Source: Synaphobranchus kaupii
Taxonomy: Eukaryota > Chordata > Actinopteri > Anguilliformes > Synaphobranchidae
Direction of reading: 5' to 3'
DNA: 64,000 nucleotides
NCBI GenBank assembly: GCA_029718625.1
Contig: CM056376.1
Span: 22,698,701 to 22,762,700 of the forward strand
In this document: positions 1 through 12,150 of the stretch, piece by piece
How positions within the stretch are numbered: position 1 is the first letter of the stretch
Layout: each line of letters opens with the position of its first letter
The notes under the pieces: model-generated
Seen by the model: only the letters and a program-made list of their open reading frames with translations
Told to the model about the DNA's origin: nothing
Databases searched by the model: none
Translations under genes and position numbers: made by a program

Positions 1-211
1 AGAAATACTGTACACAAAAACCACGGGACATTTATACTACTTTTGTGATTTAATATTGAAAACAAACTTCTGGGACAGTTGGAAGACCATGTTTTTTTCT
101 TTTAAACAGTTTTAAAAAAAGACTTTAAACATTCATCTTGAAAATACATTTTTCATAATTGAAGTCCTCAAGGAGGAGAATATCAACTGAAGAGGATATG
201 TTATGTTACTA
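1..211. other. Gene-free flank
   Basis: AT-rich sequence up to the target-site TA of the Tc1 element that follows. I see no gene, repeat boundary or RNA here. Confidence 0.5.
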
Positions 212-976
212 CAACCCCTGGCAAAAATTATGGAATCACCACACTTAGAGGATGTTCACCCAGCTTTTTTACTTCGTAGCAAATAAACAAATCACAGATA
301 AGAGACAAAACCATTTTTGTTTAATAGCTGAACATTCTGGCTTCGTGAAACATACCTCAAACAAATTAAATTGAATTATTTTAATTAATGGCATATTTTT
401 TTCCAGATCAAGTAGAGGAAAAATTATGGAATCACTCAATGTTGAGGAAAAAATTATGGAATCACCTTGTAATTTGCATTTCTAAAACAAATACCGGCAC
501 AAGTCTAAAAATGCAAATTAGTCTGCAGTTAAAAGAGAGTGCTTACAGACCTTAACAAGCTGTTGGACTTGGCTAATTGAAAGGAAACATGGCCCCAACA
601 AGAGAGTTGTAACAATGGAAACAATGGAAAGGATTATAAGAGAGGCAGGAATACACCCTGGACAGGCCGCCAATCCATCACAGGGCACCGAGGACGAGCA
701 ACAAAGTACTAATTGTGATTTTTTTTCTTGATGATTCCATAATTTTTTCCTCAATATTGAGTGATTCCATAATTTTTTCTGGATCTGGAAAAAAAATATG
801 CCATTCATTAAAATAATTTAATTTGTTTGAGGTATGTTTCACGAAGCCAGAATGTGCAGCAATTAAACAAAAATAGTTTTGTGTCATATCTGTGATTTGT
901 TTATTTGCTACGAAGTAAAAAAAGCTGGGTGAACATCCTGTAAGTGTGGTGATTCCATAATTTTTGTCAGGGGTTG
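212..976 (+). mobile_element. Internally deleted Tc1/mariner element with long terminal inverted repeats
   Basis: Both ends begin CAACCCCTG and are flanked by TA (210-211 and 977-978). The arms, roughly 212-463 and 727-976, are inverted repeats of about 250 bp, each with repeated 'ATTATGGAATCAC' blocks. Inside, a transposase start (M-A-P-T-R-E, ATG at 589) meets a stop almost at once. The transposase end (R-A-T-K-Y-stop) survives near 694-711, so the middle of the gene has been lost. The filler around 642-687 resembles a stretch common in fish SINEs ('ACACCCTGGACAGGCCGCCA'). This makes it a non-autonomous derivative that would need a transposase in trans. Open frames crossing it on the minus strand are arm sequence, not genes. 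Confidence 0.85.
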
Positions 977-978
977 TA

Positions 979-2285
979 CTTACTGTAATGGAAAAAGTGT
1001 ACAATCTAGCACAATCTAACAATGTCCTCTAGATGGCATTTATTCACGGACTAATAATTGACAAACAGCCTCTGTTGCACCTCCCCGAGTCGATGCTGAT
1101 GGCATGTTTTAATATTTACTGAGGCAAATAAGCACAACGACAAACAACTGGCTCTGTTTGAGGTGCATGCAAGCCAGTGTTCGTACACCTATTGCTCTCC
1201 TGCAATGCCCTCATGCTGTTTGCAGGGGAGTGGAATGTGTTTGCGTTTGTAAATGGTGGTAAACAGGACCCAGTGAGTCAGCGCGTTTGGAAAAGACGGC
1301 ACAAAGCCGCCTTCTTCACCGCAGCATTCCGCCTGGCTGTTTACAAGTAGATTCTATCTGTTCGTCAGGCACATGTACAATAGCCCCACACACTGACCCT
1401 TATGCTCTCATACTAAATGTTTCTCTTACGCACATGCGTCGCACACACATTCATACGTACATGCTCACACGCGCTCAGGTCCAGGGGAGCTCTCGTAACC
1501 GCTAATAGCCTGGAGGCTCTCAGCGGCACACTATGAGAAGCGTAGTAGACTGGAACACGAATGAACTTGAGGGAGGTCAAGTGCAGCTATTTGGAGACTA
1601 ATTGCCACAATCTGCCTGGAAAACATGAGTTTATCAAGCAAACCGCCACAGAGATAAGCTTCCAAAAAAAGTCTATTTTAGTCTCTGTTTACAGTTATTT
1701 CTTGAAGAACTCCTTTTTCCCTCAGTCAAATCCTGTCCTCCCTTTCTTTATATAGCAGAGGCATTGCAGAGTTGTAGAGGAGAAAAATGTCTATTTATCA
1801 TCCCATGATGAGGTCTGGCAGACTACATATCTCATTGTCCTAAGCAGAGCCAGCTCCCACATTGTATGCACTCTATTTGGCAGGGTAATCTCTGGACTGT
1901 TTAATCTGATTGGGAATAGCGGCCGAATGTCCGCGTGGGGCGCTCGGCTCTGAGAATAATCCCTCAAATCAGACGACAGCATCATGAAAGATAATCAGCG
2001 CAGAAGTCCAAATAGCCGTCATATGCTCACATTCGTTCTGATTAGCAAACAAGCTCAAACATCATCAACAGGCAATTGACAGCGAACAGCGACGGATGAG
2101 GATTCGACCTCTAACGGGCCGGCCAATCACAGGGTGTTTATAACATCGCACGAGACACTAAGTGGGATCTTCTGGCTGGGGGTGTGACGGGCCCCCAGGG
2201 ACATTTTGGGGGTACAGGAGACGGGAACTGTCTTTCCCAGAGCTTCGCCCAAAGGCAGGCAAGAGCTCTTCTGACTCCTCAAGAT
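979..2285. other. Gene-free intergenic stretch
   Basis: No exon-like frame with splice sites and no repeat with clear ends. About 1780-2110 is less AT-rich and dense in homeodomain- and GATA-like words, so it may be a conserved regulatory element. That is a guess from texture only. Confidence 0.4.
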
Positions 2286-2372
2286 TTATTTTGACTCTCA
2301 CCAGGCCGTCATTGTAAATAAGATTTTGATTTTAATTGGCCTGCCTGGTAAAAATTAAGGTTAAATAAAAAA
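2286..2372 (+). repeat. 3' tail fragment of a fish LINE/SINE
   Basis: The words 'GTCATTGTAAATAAGA', 'GCCTGCCTGGTAAAA' and 'AAGGTTAAATAAA' in this order match the common 3' tail of fish CR1/L2-type LINEs and the SINEs that share it. No coding part is attached, so this is a 5'-truncated insertion. The assignment is from memory of the tail consensus. Confidence 0.6.
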
Positions 2373-4060
2373 ATGAAAAGACAGGGAGCAGCACTGAGAG
2401 ATAGAGCATGGCTTAAAGCAGACCAAAACAGCCTGCAGCAGTGTCCTGTATGCGTCACCTGTGGCCAGAACCTGAGCGTGGTTTGCCCTTGGCCATCTGA
2501 CAGCAGAGCAGCTTAAAGGCTTTAGATGCCAGCGTGCCCTATTAAGCCTGCATGCTGTACAGTGATTTTGCTCCTTTGCTCCGACATTACCCGCTACCTT
2601 AAGCCAAACTGGATCCAAACTGGTTCTGTGATACACCAGAACAAAGAGGCGAGAAAATGTTGACAGATTCAGCGAGGCCCGGTCAATGGGTTTCACAAAA
2701 GTCACAGTACGCCACCTTAGAGCTCACTACATGTTACAGAATAGAATCAATATTTGGAATAAAGTTCAGAACATATATTTACTCGTTTTGAGGACAACGT
2801 GTACGTGATTTAGTGACTCAATAAACTTTCAAACTCAGAACTGTCCTGGTTTGTTTGGGTTATCTGCCTGAGGCAACAACTTGTTTTTGTTGTTGCTTCT
2901 TATCACATTCAGTTCAAAAGGGCATGTTTGCTTCCGCATCATATGAGCTCTTGGCTTACAGTGTCAGCTTCATCCCTTTCTTGGATCGAATGTAGGTCTA
3001 CAAACGTGCGTGGGCTTATCTGCATTGTCCTCTCTTCATATGTGAAATGGGAATCAGATACGGGGCTTAAGAAAGTGATACAGGACACAAGGGAGAGATG
3101 GTGGGTCCCTGTGTAGTCATTCCATTGCTACAAACACTGTCAAAACCTCTCTCTGTGGAGGCAAGAATCACCTAAAATGTTTTTCTTTATTATTATTTAA
3201 TCTCATGGGCTTAATGCTGCAAATATTCTTCACTTGCACATGGCTATGATAATATCTTGGGGTGGAACATTCGCTAATCAAAGGCCTGTAATTAGCATAT
3301 TCTAACACTGTTCTGGAGGGTACAGGCTACCTGCCTGTAGTGCCAGTCACAGCCATTTGCAGTAATGGAGTGCACTTCTCATCAGCACCGACCTTTCAGT
3401 TTAACTTGGTTTATTTCCCAGTCTCCCGGCAACCCTAATGTCTCTGCCTGCTCCTTGTCATACTCTTACCATCAGGTTGGAGTAGGCTGCCAGAAAATCC
3501 CCTCGGGTGCGTAGAATAGACTGAGTCAGAGGACACAGCCAGACCCGGAATGGCGCACTTTCCTGCCCAATAGAAGGGTGACGCTAACGAGGAATGAGTT
3601 GCGTGAGCAGTGTGATTCTAACAGAGAGGAATGCATTCGATGGACCGTGGAGGAGTTAGGTTAGAGATCTGTCGCCCTCCCCTCTCCAAGCCATCCGCTG
3701 TGTGTGAACATCACAATTTGCTCCTTGAACATGGCACAGAAGCCAGGTCCTGAGACACAAACTGACACAGAGGTGGAGATAACTGCCCCTATGTGACTGT
3801 GGCTGTGTACCTGATGTGTGTCTACTGAACCAGGAGAGTGACACTACATTGTATTTTTTTTATGTTTCTGCTTTTCATTTTTACTGCTTATTTTTTGGAT
3901 ACTCTTTCACGATTATAAAATACTCCATTTTAATTATTATCTTTAATTATTTGTAACTTTATTTCTTGTAGAGATACATATCATGTCCATCATTATATTT
4001 TGTTTTCATGTTGGCATTCCTTCACTTCCTTGCTTCGATTTTTCCACAGCAGTGGGGCTA
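2373..4060. other. Gene-free intergenic stretch
   Basis: Nothing recognisable as a gene or as a bounded repeat. The segment about 3180-3300 is AT-rich with several TAATTA-type words. The last 200 bases before the minisatellite are T-rich. Confidence 0.4.
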
Positions 4061-4722
4061 CAGGAGCTGCAGTGGATTGGGCAGGGTGTTACAGGAGCTG
4101 CAGTGGATTGGACAGGGTGTTACAGGAGCAGCAGTGGATTGGGCAGGGTGTTACAGGAACAGCAGTGGATTGGACAGGGTGTTACAGGGAGCAGCAGTGG
4201 ATTGGACAGGGTGTTACAGGAGCAGCAGTGGATTGGACAGGGGGCTACAGGAGCAGCAGTGGATTGGGCAGGGTGTTAACAGGAGCAGCAGTGGATTGGA
4301 CAGGGGGCTACAGGAGCAGCAGTGGATTGGACAGGGTGTTACAGGAGCTGCAGTGGATTGGACAGGGTGTTACAGGAGCAGCAGTGGATTGGACAGGGCG
4401 TTACAGGAGCAGCAGTGGATTGGACAGGGTGTTACAGGAGCAGCAGTGGATTGGACAGGGTGTTACAGGAGCAGCAGTGGATTGGGCAGGGTGTTACAGG
4501 AACAGCAGTGGATTGGACAGGGTGTTACAGGAGCAGCAGTGGATTGGACAGGGTGTTACAGGAGCAGCAGTGGATTGGACAGGGGGGCTACAGGAGCTGC
4601 AGTGGATTGGACAGGGTGATACAGGAGCAGCAGTGGATTGGACAGGGTGTTACAGGAGCTGCAGTGGATTGGACAGGGTGTTACAGGAGCAGCAGTGGAT
4701 TGGACAGGGGGCTACAGGAGCT
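4061..4722 (+). repeat. 31-bp minisatellite, about 21 copies
   Basis: A direct tandem array with a 31-base period. Each unit runs ACAGGAGCAG, CAGTGGATTG, GACAGGGTGT, T. Variants include AGCTG for AGCAG, GGGCAGG for GGACAGG and a few one-base insertions. Because 31 is not a multiple of three and the unit lacks stops, all three plus-strand frames stay open for hundreds of bases. The predicted frames of 98 to 264 residues here are artefacts of the repeat, with no splice or homology support. Confidence 0.97.
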
Positions 4723-5233
4723 GCCAGACAGCTGGAGAGACGCTGCATGATCCAGAAAATGGGGCTCTATACAGCTCGGGCGCGCTGCCACTAATCCGTA
4801 TGTGTCTGGTCGGATTTAAGTCAAATCAGCAGAGAACTGCCCGTGAGCCTATTGCAGCTCTCCTCCCGTTGCAGAAACAGCACACAGTACAGCGGGCATT
4901 CCCTTACAGTCAGCGAAGGAGGGTGTTCCCCACAAATGTGAACGATAAAATTAGCTAACGTAGAGAAACAAAAAACCTTAATTCGGGATTTTATTAGGGC
5001 ATTTTCCACCAGTTCCCCTGTGTACTCTGTGTAACATTTGCTAAAGACTATAAAGGCCTTGTGTGACGGCCTGAAAAAGAAGCCTCTCCATGACTGTGGA
5101 TCTGTGAGTCAGCAACAAACTGCGTAGAACAGTAAAAGCATATACTGCATTGTTAGAAACCGGAGGTCTCGTACGGTTATTTACTGCACCGCGGGAGAAA
5201 CAAAGACAAGCTGCGGGCATGTACATCGATTCA
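4723..5233. other. Gene-free intergenic stretch
   Basis: Unique-looking sequence between the minisatellite and the hAT-type foldback element. No gene seen. Confidence 0.45.
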
Positions 5234-5241
5234 CCCTAGCT

Positions 5242-5979
5242 CAGGGGTTCCCAAACTCGGTCCTCGGGGACCACTGTGTATGCTGGTTTTCGTTCTAACC
5301 ACAATTGCAATCCCGGAATTTTAACAAGCTGTCAATTGTTCTTGTATTTAGAGGGATTATTTACCTTCTTAAGCCACATTATGTTAGCAATAGCTATGCA
5401 TGTCATGAATAATAAAAGTCCAATATTATCATTGTTTATTGCAAATAATTACAAAAAGAGGGGCAAAAAAAACATTTTTTAACTGATTAAAATTAAAGAC
5501 TGAGGTGAATCAATATGCTCCTAATTGATGAAATTGTGGACACATGGCCACTAAAACGAACCATTTGATAAATAATGAAGAAAAGACAAAGAGAATGATA
5601 ACGAGCCAAACCTGCATTGTGTTAATACATTTAAGAAACAAATGATGAGGGAACTTAAACACACACGTGTTCAACTACCTAATTAGGAGCCAATTGATTC
5701 ACCCCAGTCTTTAATTTGATCAAGTTAAAAAAAATGTTACCTATTTGCAATATAGCCCAATAAGCACAGTAGGAACACAGGAATTTTATTCTTCATGGCA
5801 TGCTTAGCTATTTCTGACATGATGTGGCATAAGAGGGTAAATAGGCTAATCCCTCTAAACATGAAAAGCAACTAATTAAGAAAAATTAACAACTTGTTAG
5901 AATTTTGGGATTGCAATTGTGGTTGGAACGAAAACCAGCATACACAGTGGTCCCCGAGGACCGAGTTTGGGAACCCCTG
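5242..5979. mobile_element. hAT-type foldback MITE (near-complete palindrome)
   Basis: The ends are CAGGGGTTCCC and its inverse GGGAACCCCTG. They are flanked by a perfect 8-bp direct repeat CCCTAGCT (5234-5241 and 5980-5987), the target duplication expected of hAT transposases. The whole 738 bp folds on itself: the left arm words CCTCGGGGACCACTG and TGCTGGTTTTCGTTC recur inverted near the right end, and the central parts also pair (AAAGACTGAGGTGAATCAAT against its inverse near 5693-5714). There is no transposase, so it is non-autonomous. Confidence 0.92.
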
Positions 5980-5987
5980 CCCTAGCT

Positions 5988-6910
5988 GACAAAGACGAGA
6001 AAGACTAACCAAACGCCTATACTCAGTGTACAGTATTGGCATGCGGCCTGACGTCCACAGGGCGTGATATGAATCAATATATGAATTTCTCGCTGAGTAA
6101 TTGCAGCTTATCTGTTTCCAGGTCCTTTATCAACTTCCTTTCTGCACTGACGCTGGAGGTGTAAATCTACTGAAGGAAATTAACTGTTGAACGAGGAGCG
6201 GCTTCTAAGTAACAATAAACCCTGGGCTTTGTCACAGCCGTTCCGGGCATGTCCTTGGAATTGTGTCTGGGCACGTGAGTCACTGATTGTTATATGGCTT
6301 CCACATGATTGTGCGATTTAGTTAAAAACACATTCCGTTACAGTCAGTAAATCCATACCACCACCTCTGTTGCTAAATGTCTGTTGCTACACAACTCTCG
6401 CCAAGATTGGTTTGTTTTCTGTTGCATCAGCTATCGATTGCTAGGGCAGGTCAAAGGCCCCACAGACCTGACTTGAGATTGAGAGTACATGATTCTAGTC
6501 ATGTGCAAATCAAGGCTATCAATATAAAGCAGTGCAGCCAAATCTTACTTTGAGCTGTGGCCTCGATGGTATAGCACGGGTAACCAGATCAGCACACTTC
6601 ATCACAGGGGTCTTTATGCTGACTTTTCATTGGCCTGTAATAATAAGTTAAATAATATCATGCCCATTACTACAATATTAGTAAAAATATCTTTTACCAA
6701 ACATTAGCATCAATGGACAACAGACCAGCATATACTGTGCAAAAATAAAAGTTCAAACTCACGATACAACACACAACCAGGAAAATCAATAAACCTGCAA
6801 TACGTTACCCAGCCATTTCTGGAAGGGAATCTCCGTACATTTAATGCTAGTGTGTCAACAGATTTTGCAGCAATTAGAGCAAAGTGTCCTTATGGCGACT
6901 AGGACAGATG
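5988..6910. other. Gene-free intergenic stretch
   Basis: No gene or bounded repeat recognised between the foldback element and the 33-bp duplication. Confidence 0.4.
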
Positions 6911-6976
6911 TGACACTAGACCAATCGCAGTCCAGAGTACAGGTGACACTAGACCAATCACAGTCCAGAGTACAGG
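6911..6976 (+). repeat. 33-bp tandem duplication (2 copies)
   Basis: Copies 6911-6943 and 6944-6976 share TGACACTAGACCAATC, CAGTCCAGAGTACAGG and differ at one base (CGCAG/CACAG). A run of about 13 C residues follows near 7005-7018. Confidence 0.9.
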
Positions 6977-7869
6977 TTTTACCTAAGACAACCTGTACCT
7001 GATGCCCCCCCCCCCCCCTCCAGCTTATCTGTATGGAGGAAGGGAAGGTCCATCAGCACTACCAGCCCTATGGGGTCTTAGTGAGGGAGCACTGAAAGGC
7101 TCTGTCTATTTTCTGTGCACAACAGTGGGCCTTTCAACTCTCCAGCTCTGGAAACCTCGAGTGAACCTTGAAATGCCCTTATATGGTATGAAGATTATTA
7201 TCTCATCCCTCTGATCCACATACTGCCTAAGGATTGTGCGTGGTTGACTCTACTGTATAATAATGTTGCATTATCCCTGTGCGTATTTAATAAACTACTT
7301 TGCTCTGCCCATAACTGTCCAATACACAATACGCCATTACCGCCAATAACATCTGCAGAGAGCGAATCTGACAGAAACCAGTGCTGTGGAAGCAGATTCT
7401 GTTGACAAGCGACAAGCGGTCGCCCTGACGTTTGTGGAAAAGACTCCCTGGATCTCACATAGTTGTCAGATGTGACCACTTCCCTTTCCATGGACCACGG
7501 GTGACGCAGAAAAGAGGGAAACAGCTGTACAGCGGCGGCAGGCTCTGCATATCTGTGTTATTACAGAGGCAGCGTTGCCGCACGGCCCTCTGGGATTGAA
7601 GTGGCACACATCATCCACACCTTGTAATGAATGTCACATTCCTCTCAGAATTCCAGCTGAGACACGGAGGACAATAACAGAGATCTGCACTGATGTGCAG
7701 CCCTGTTCCAAACTGTGTGATGTGACTCTTCAAAATGATGGAGACCCTGATTACCATCTCAAACCAATCGATTCCTCAAAAAGCAAACACCCAGCTTGAG
7801 ATCTATTTGTTACGCAAGAAAATAAATAAATAAGAGCAGAAATGACTGTATTGACAATGATTATTTATA
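6977..7869. other. Gene-free intergenic stretch
   Basis: A poly-C run near 7005-7018 and otherwise unique sequence. The short open frames of 70 to 97 codons have no recognisable similarity and overlap on both strands. Confidence 0.4.
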
Positions 7870-8480
7870 GGTGTAACGCCCGCCATTGTCCCTGGTCAGC
7901 TGCACCTGCGTTCTGAGGAGAGAGGAAGAGAGCAGGACGAAGGCGCGCGTGAGGGAACAATGGCAGGGCCGCACGGCGGGGACGGAGCGAGACAGCCAGT
8001 CTGCGCGGCACAACGGACGCCCAGCGCGGGGGAACCCCAGCGCCACACAGGAAGAGGATTCTCTGGGCCGCGAGAACAATGGAGGCCCCCCGGCCCTAGC
8101 AGTCCTGAACTTGACACCGCCACTGGGGACCAAACACACGCATGGCCAAAGAACGGCCAGTCCAGCGGGGCGTCGGGGGGGGGGGGGGGGCCCGCATCGC
8201 TCCAGAAGTGCTCCCTCTGCCATGGCCACGGCCGTTCGGTCGGGGGAAACGGGAACGAGACGGCACGTTAGCTCGCATTTCTAGGGAAAGTCTGTTCCTT
8301 CGATTCAGCCTCGCGTCCTTTTTTCCCACATAGCTGTCATTACGGGTGTCGCAACTGGATCCGGTTACAGCCGAAACATGCCAGATGTTCGGCTTGGGAA
8401 GGGGGTCGCGAGCGTCACTGTGTCGCCGATCTCTCCCTCTGCGGGTCAGGTCAAAAGAAGAGGGCAGTGACGCAGCAGTC
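7870..8480. promoter_or_regulatory. GC/CpG-rich island of unknown role
   Basis: This block is much richer in G+C and in CpG dinucleotides than everything around it (for example GCGCGCGTGAGG, CCGCACGGCGGGGACGG, TCGGTCGGGGG) and holds a poly-G run near 8177-8189. Open frames of 75 to 132 codons exist on both strands simply because stops are rare in GC-rich DNA; none is recognisable. It could be an unmethylated promoter or first exon of an unrecognised transcript, a distal regulatory island, or a GC-rich mobile fragment. I cannot separate these by eye. Confidence 0.45.
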
Positions 8481-11400
8481 GGACGCGTTAGCGAAAGGCT
8501 AGCACAAGTGATTTACGTAAACTGTGCCATCCACACAATGAGCATATTCATCCAAAAACAACAGACAGGCGCCCCTCTGAAGAGGCTTGAATACATTTCC
8601 ACTGGAAGTGGCGCATGCCAGTGAATAATAGCACAAGAATGTTCTTTATGTCAGTTATTCATCTCTGGGGGGGGGTTCAATGACCTTTGTCTTTGCGTTC
8701 TTTCTTTTTTTTTGCTGCTACAAATGAAAGAAGCATGCCTTGGTTGTGGCAGTGTCCCTGACTTACTCGCCATCCCTGCCTCTCTGACCGCCTGATTGGC
8801 TGACAGGAAGGCGGCCGCGGTAACAACATTTCACCACGAGAGGCGCTATCAGATGAGACAGGAAGCAGAGCCGTCGCAGCCATTGCGAACGGCATGTTCA
8901 GTTCTCAATTTTATTTCCCTTTCAGCAAGAGACCCTCTGTGCATAGGGGGAGACACATCTTTTCGGGAAAAAAATGTTTTCTTGGCCCGTGAGGAAAGCG
9001 TGACTAATGCCGCCTTTGTGTCTTGTCCTAGTCCTTCCTGTTAGAAGCCCACATTCCTATTCGCCGTGACCTTTCTGCGAAGAGGCCATGCTCTGGCGGC
9101 TGGCTGCTCTTGACACCGGCATAAAAGAGCACTGCCAAGGAAGCCAGTCGAGTGCTGTCTCAGAACCAAGCCTTCAAACGCAGCACATGTGCAAAGGCCA
9201 AAAGTCTGAATCAGCATGACGAGAGATTTGTTAAGCTTTTGTGCATATTGGGGAGTCAATTGCATGCTGTATCTTTTTATTGCATTGGTTAAGCATGTTG
9301 AACCATTTCTTATTCATTTGTGCTACAGTAGATGCTAATATGCCATATAAAATAATGTATACACAAGGTTATAGTACACTTTACTCATGTTTTAGTACTC
9401 TGTTTTTAGTGTAATTAAAGCAGTTTAACTTTAGCAAATAACCTAAAATGGCACAAGGTAAGAAGTGAACAGTCAGAAGTTAAAAATAATCTTTTACTTC
9501 ACAGTATAGTGACCTAAATTTTGGAGTTCATAAAAAACCATATTTGGAAAATAAACTGTTGAACAAATTCTTTCCATTTTCCAACAAGAGACATTTGGGA
9601 CAAACTGGCCAGAAAGGTCAAGGAAAAGCAGCCCACAAGTGCAGCACATCTGTGAGAACTTCTACAGCAGTGTTGGTGTGAACTTTCAGAACCATATGAC
9701 TGCCCTTGTAGAAAAAAATCACACAGATACGCCTAGCAGTTATTACTGCAAAAGGTGGCTATTTTGATGAATCTAAGATTTATATAATTTATTTTGTTAA
9801 ATTAAAGGTGTTTATTTCCTTTTTTTAAATCTATGTTTGCTTGAAAATGATGGGTGTACTAAAAGTGTATATAGATATAGAAAACACTCTCCTAGGGAAG
9901 ATACGACTGATATATACATACTATAGTTATGCACATGGGAACAAATTCAATATTTTTATATATACTTTATTTTTTTAAGAGTTTAACTGCCCTTTGATGT
10001 GGGCAGTATTTTGCACATATTAACAATGTTTTAATGTGTATCCCATTGCATAACTGAGCGATAGATCTATTTCCAACTTTTCAGATGGGTTTTTTAACGG
10101 TGAGGTAATGCGCTCATGTTCTGACAAAGAATATTATGTGGCTTATTTTTTTCTTGAACAGATGACAAACACATCAGTTGTAAGATTATTAAGGACAGTA
10201 AGTTTCACTTCCCGCGAGAATGACCATTTACTCCTGTAAAGTCCACCTGATATCCAGCAAGCGTTCAGATAATGGTTTCTGGGAACTGCTCATGTGGCAG
10301 TGAGGACACGTTTTTGGAATACTGTTATTCCAAAGTGCATTTGTTGGGTTTAAACTACTTTGAGAAGAATAGGAACAGCGCCATGATTTGCGATTGTTAT
10401 GGTACATGCATTTTCAATAAATTAATCATTCTACTCCATAGAGTGTTTTGCTAAAATTAGAGACTGTTTTTTATAAAGGCCTTTATTCAGTTAACTATAA
10501 ATCCATTGCTAGTATTTTTGAAGGAAAAGGATATTTTTAAAAGAGGGAGAACAAGGGATCTGTCATGAGGCCCCACTAGTGGTTTCTCAAGTTAGATCAT
10601 CAAAAAAGCTGACAAAACCATGGTTTACTTTTAATTCCTCTTTTGGCGTCAGTCTGTGAACCGGATTGTACTGGCACAAGGATCTCTTCCTGTCACTATG
10701 GTAATGTCCCAAACACAGAGAATGGAGAGCCTGCTGCCACGCTGTCTGTTGACATCAAAGCAGCCAACACTATCCTCTGTGAAGGACAGGAAGAGGGTGG
10801 GAGAGGACAAGCCTGAGCAGAGCATATCACACAACGGAGAAGACAGCGAACACAATCGAATCCAAAAATATTTTTGCTTACTGTTCCTAAACAATGAGAT
10901 GGTCATAAAAGGCACAGAAGTTAATAAATGCTCTGCCTAGTGAATAGAATAGAGCAGAATAAAGCACAGAGGGCCAACAAAGTAACTTCCTAGTGAATGT
11001 CTATGAAGTGAGCTTTTCCACTGTAATATTCTTAAAGCAGATTATATATAACACTTTTTTTTGGGGGGGGGGGGGGGTTAGGATATGCAATCCTTTTTCT
11101 TGATGCAGTGTACTCTATTTCTGTTTATTCAGTATACTCCTGGCTGCCATGTATGACCATGTATATACCATGTGTGTACCCACAACTTCAAATAAAAAAT
11201 TGTTAACAAAAAGATTAAATATAACACTTTCAGAGACTTGAATTTGATCCCAAACCTCCAGCCTCTTTTTTTGTGGTTAACAAACAGGGGTGGGAAGAGG
11301 TGGGTGTTTGAACTCCCAGGCCTGATTATAAGCCTGTGGGGTTGTTTGTGATGTGGCCTGTGGGTTCTTGTGTGGGCGTGCGCGCGCGCGTGTGTGTCCG

Positions 11401-11785
11401 TGAGTGCGTGCGTGCATATGTTTATGTGCTTTTATGTAGCCTAGCTATTGTGTGTGGTGTACCCTAATTGTTTTATTGGGTGCAGTTGCCTTTGTTTTTT
11501 TTACCAAGGAGATACACACCTGAGAATTCCCCTAGCTCGAGGAGAGGGGCCGTGTTTCCATTGTCTGGAGCACATACTGGAGGCAGGTACAGTAGGAGTC
11601 AGGTGGCATGTCTCAGCGGCTAACCTCACCCAGAACTGGTTTGAGCTGGTACTGGCCTATCAAAGCAATGAGATAAGACACTGGCTGCTCTTTCACCTTG
11701 TGCGCTAATCGTACAGATGGCAACAGTCGGATGAAATGCCGACAGAACTCTCTCAAAGTCTTAACGTCTGAGTCCAATAAAAATG
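8481..11785. other. Gene-free intergenic stretch
   Basis: No gene recognised. A poly-G run lies near 11061-11077. A mixed (GC)/(GT) alternating tract lies near 11376-11416 and could adopt Z-DNA. A frame at 11448-11708 (86 codons) has no recognisable similarity. Confidence 0.4.
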
Positions 11786-12150
11786 TTATTATGGGTTGGT
11801 ACAGATGAAGTGAAGTCTTGTTTTTAGATCCAGTACTCTGTCATAACAGGCAATGGAGGCAAAGGCCATCCTTAACTGTTAATTCAAAAGCATTCTGTAT
11901 AAAGTTGACACCTTCACTCTTCCTAAACAAACAAAGAAAATAATAATAGGATTTATCTTTAAAAAACATTTTTTATTATGGGTTGGTACAGATGAAGTGA
12001 AGTCTTGTTTTTAGATCCAGTACTCTGTCATTACAGGCAATGGAGGCAAAGGGCATCCTTAACTGTTAATTCAAAAGCATTCTGGATAACGTTACGACAC
12101 CTTCACTCTTCCTAAACAAACAAACAAAAAAAAGATTTATCTTTAAAAAA
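11786..12150 (+). repeat. 187-bp tandem duplication (2 copies)
   Basis: Two head-to-tail copies begin at 11786 and 11973 (TTATTATGGGTTGGTACAG). They share most bases across the copy, including 'GATCCAGTACTCTGTCAT', 'CTTCACTCTTCCTAAACAAA' and 'GATTTATCTTTAAAAAA'. Differences are single bases plus small indels in A-rich parts. The high identity suggests a fairly recent local duplication. Confidence 0.93.

Noticed and set aside
3983..4958. Overlapping plus-strand frames of up to 264 codons
   Set aside because: They are the 31-bp minisatellite read in its three frames; no splice sites or protein similarity.
7861..8333. Frames of 75 to 132 codons on both strands in the CpG-rich block
   Set aside because: Low stop density from GC content; poly-G/poly-P stretches and no known domain.
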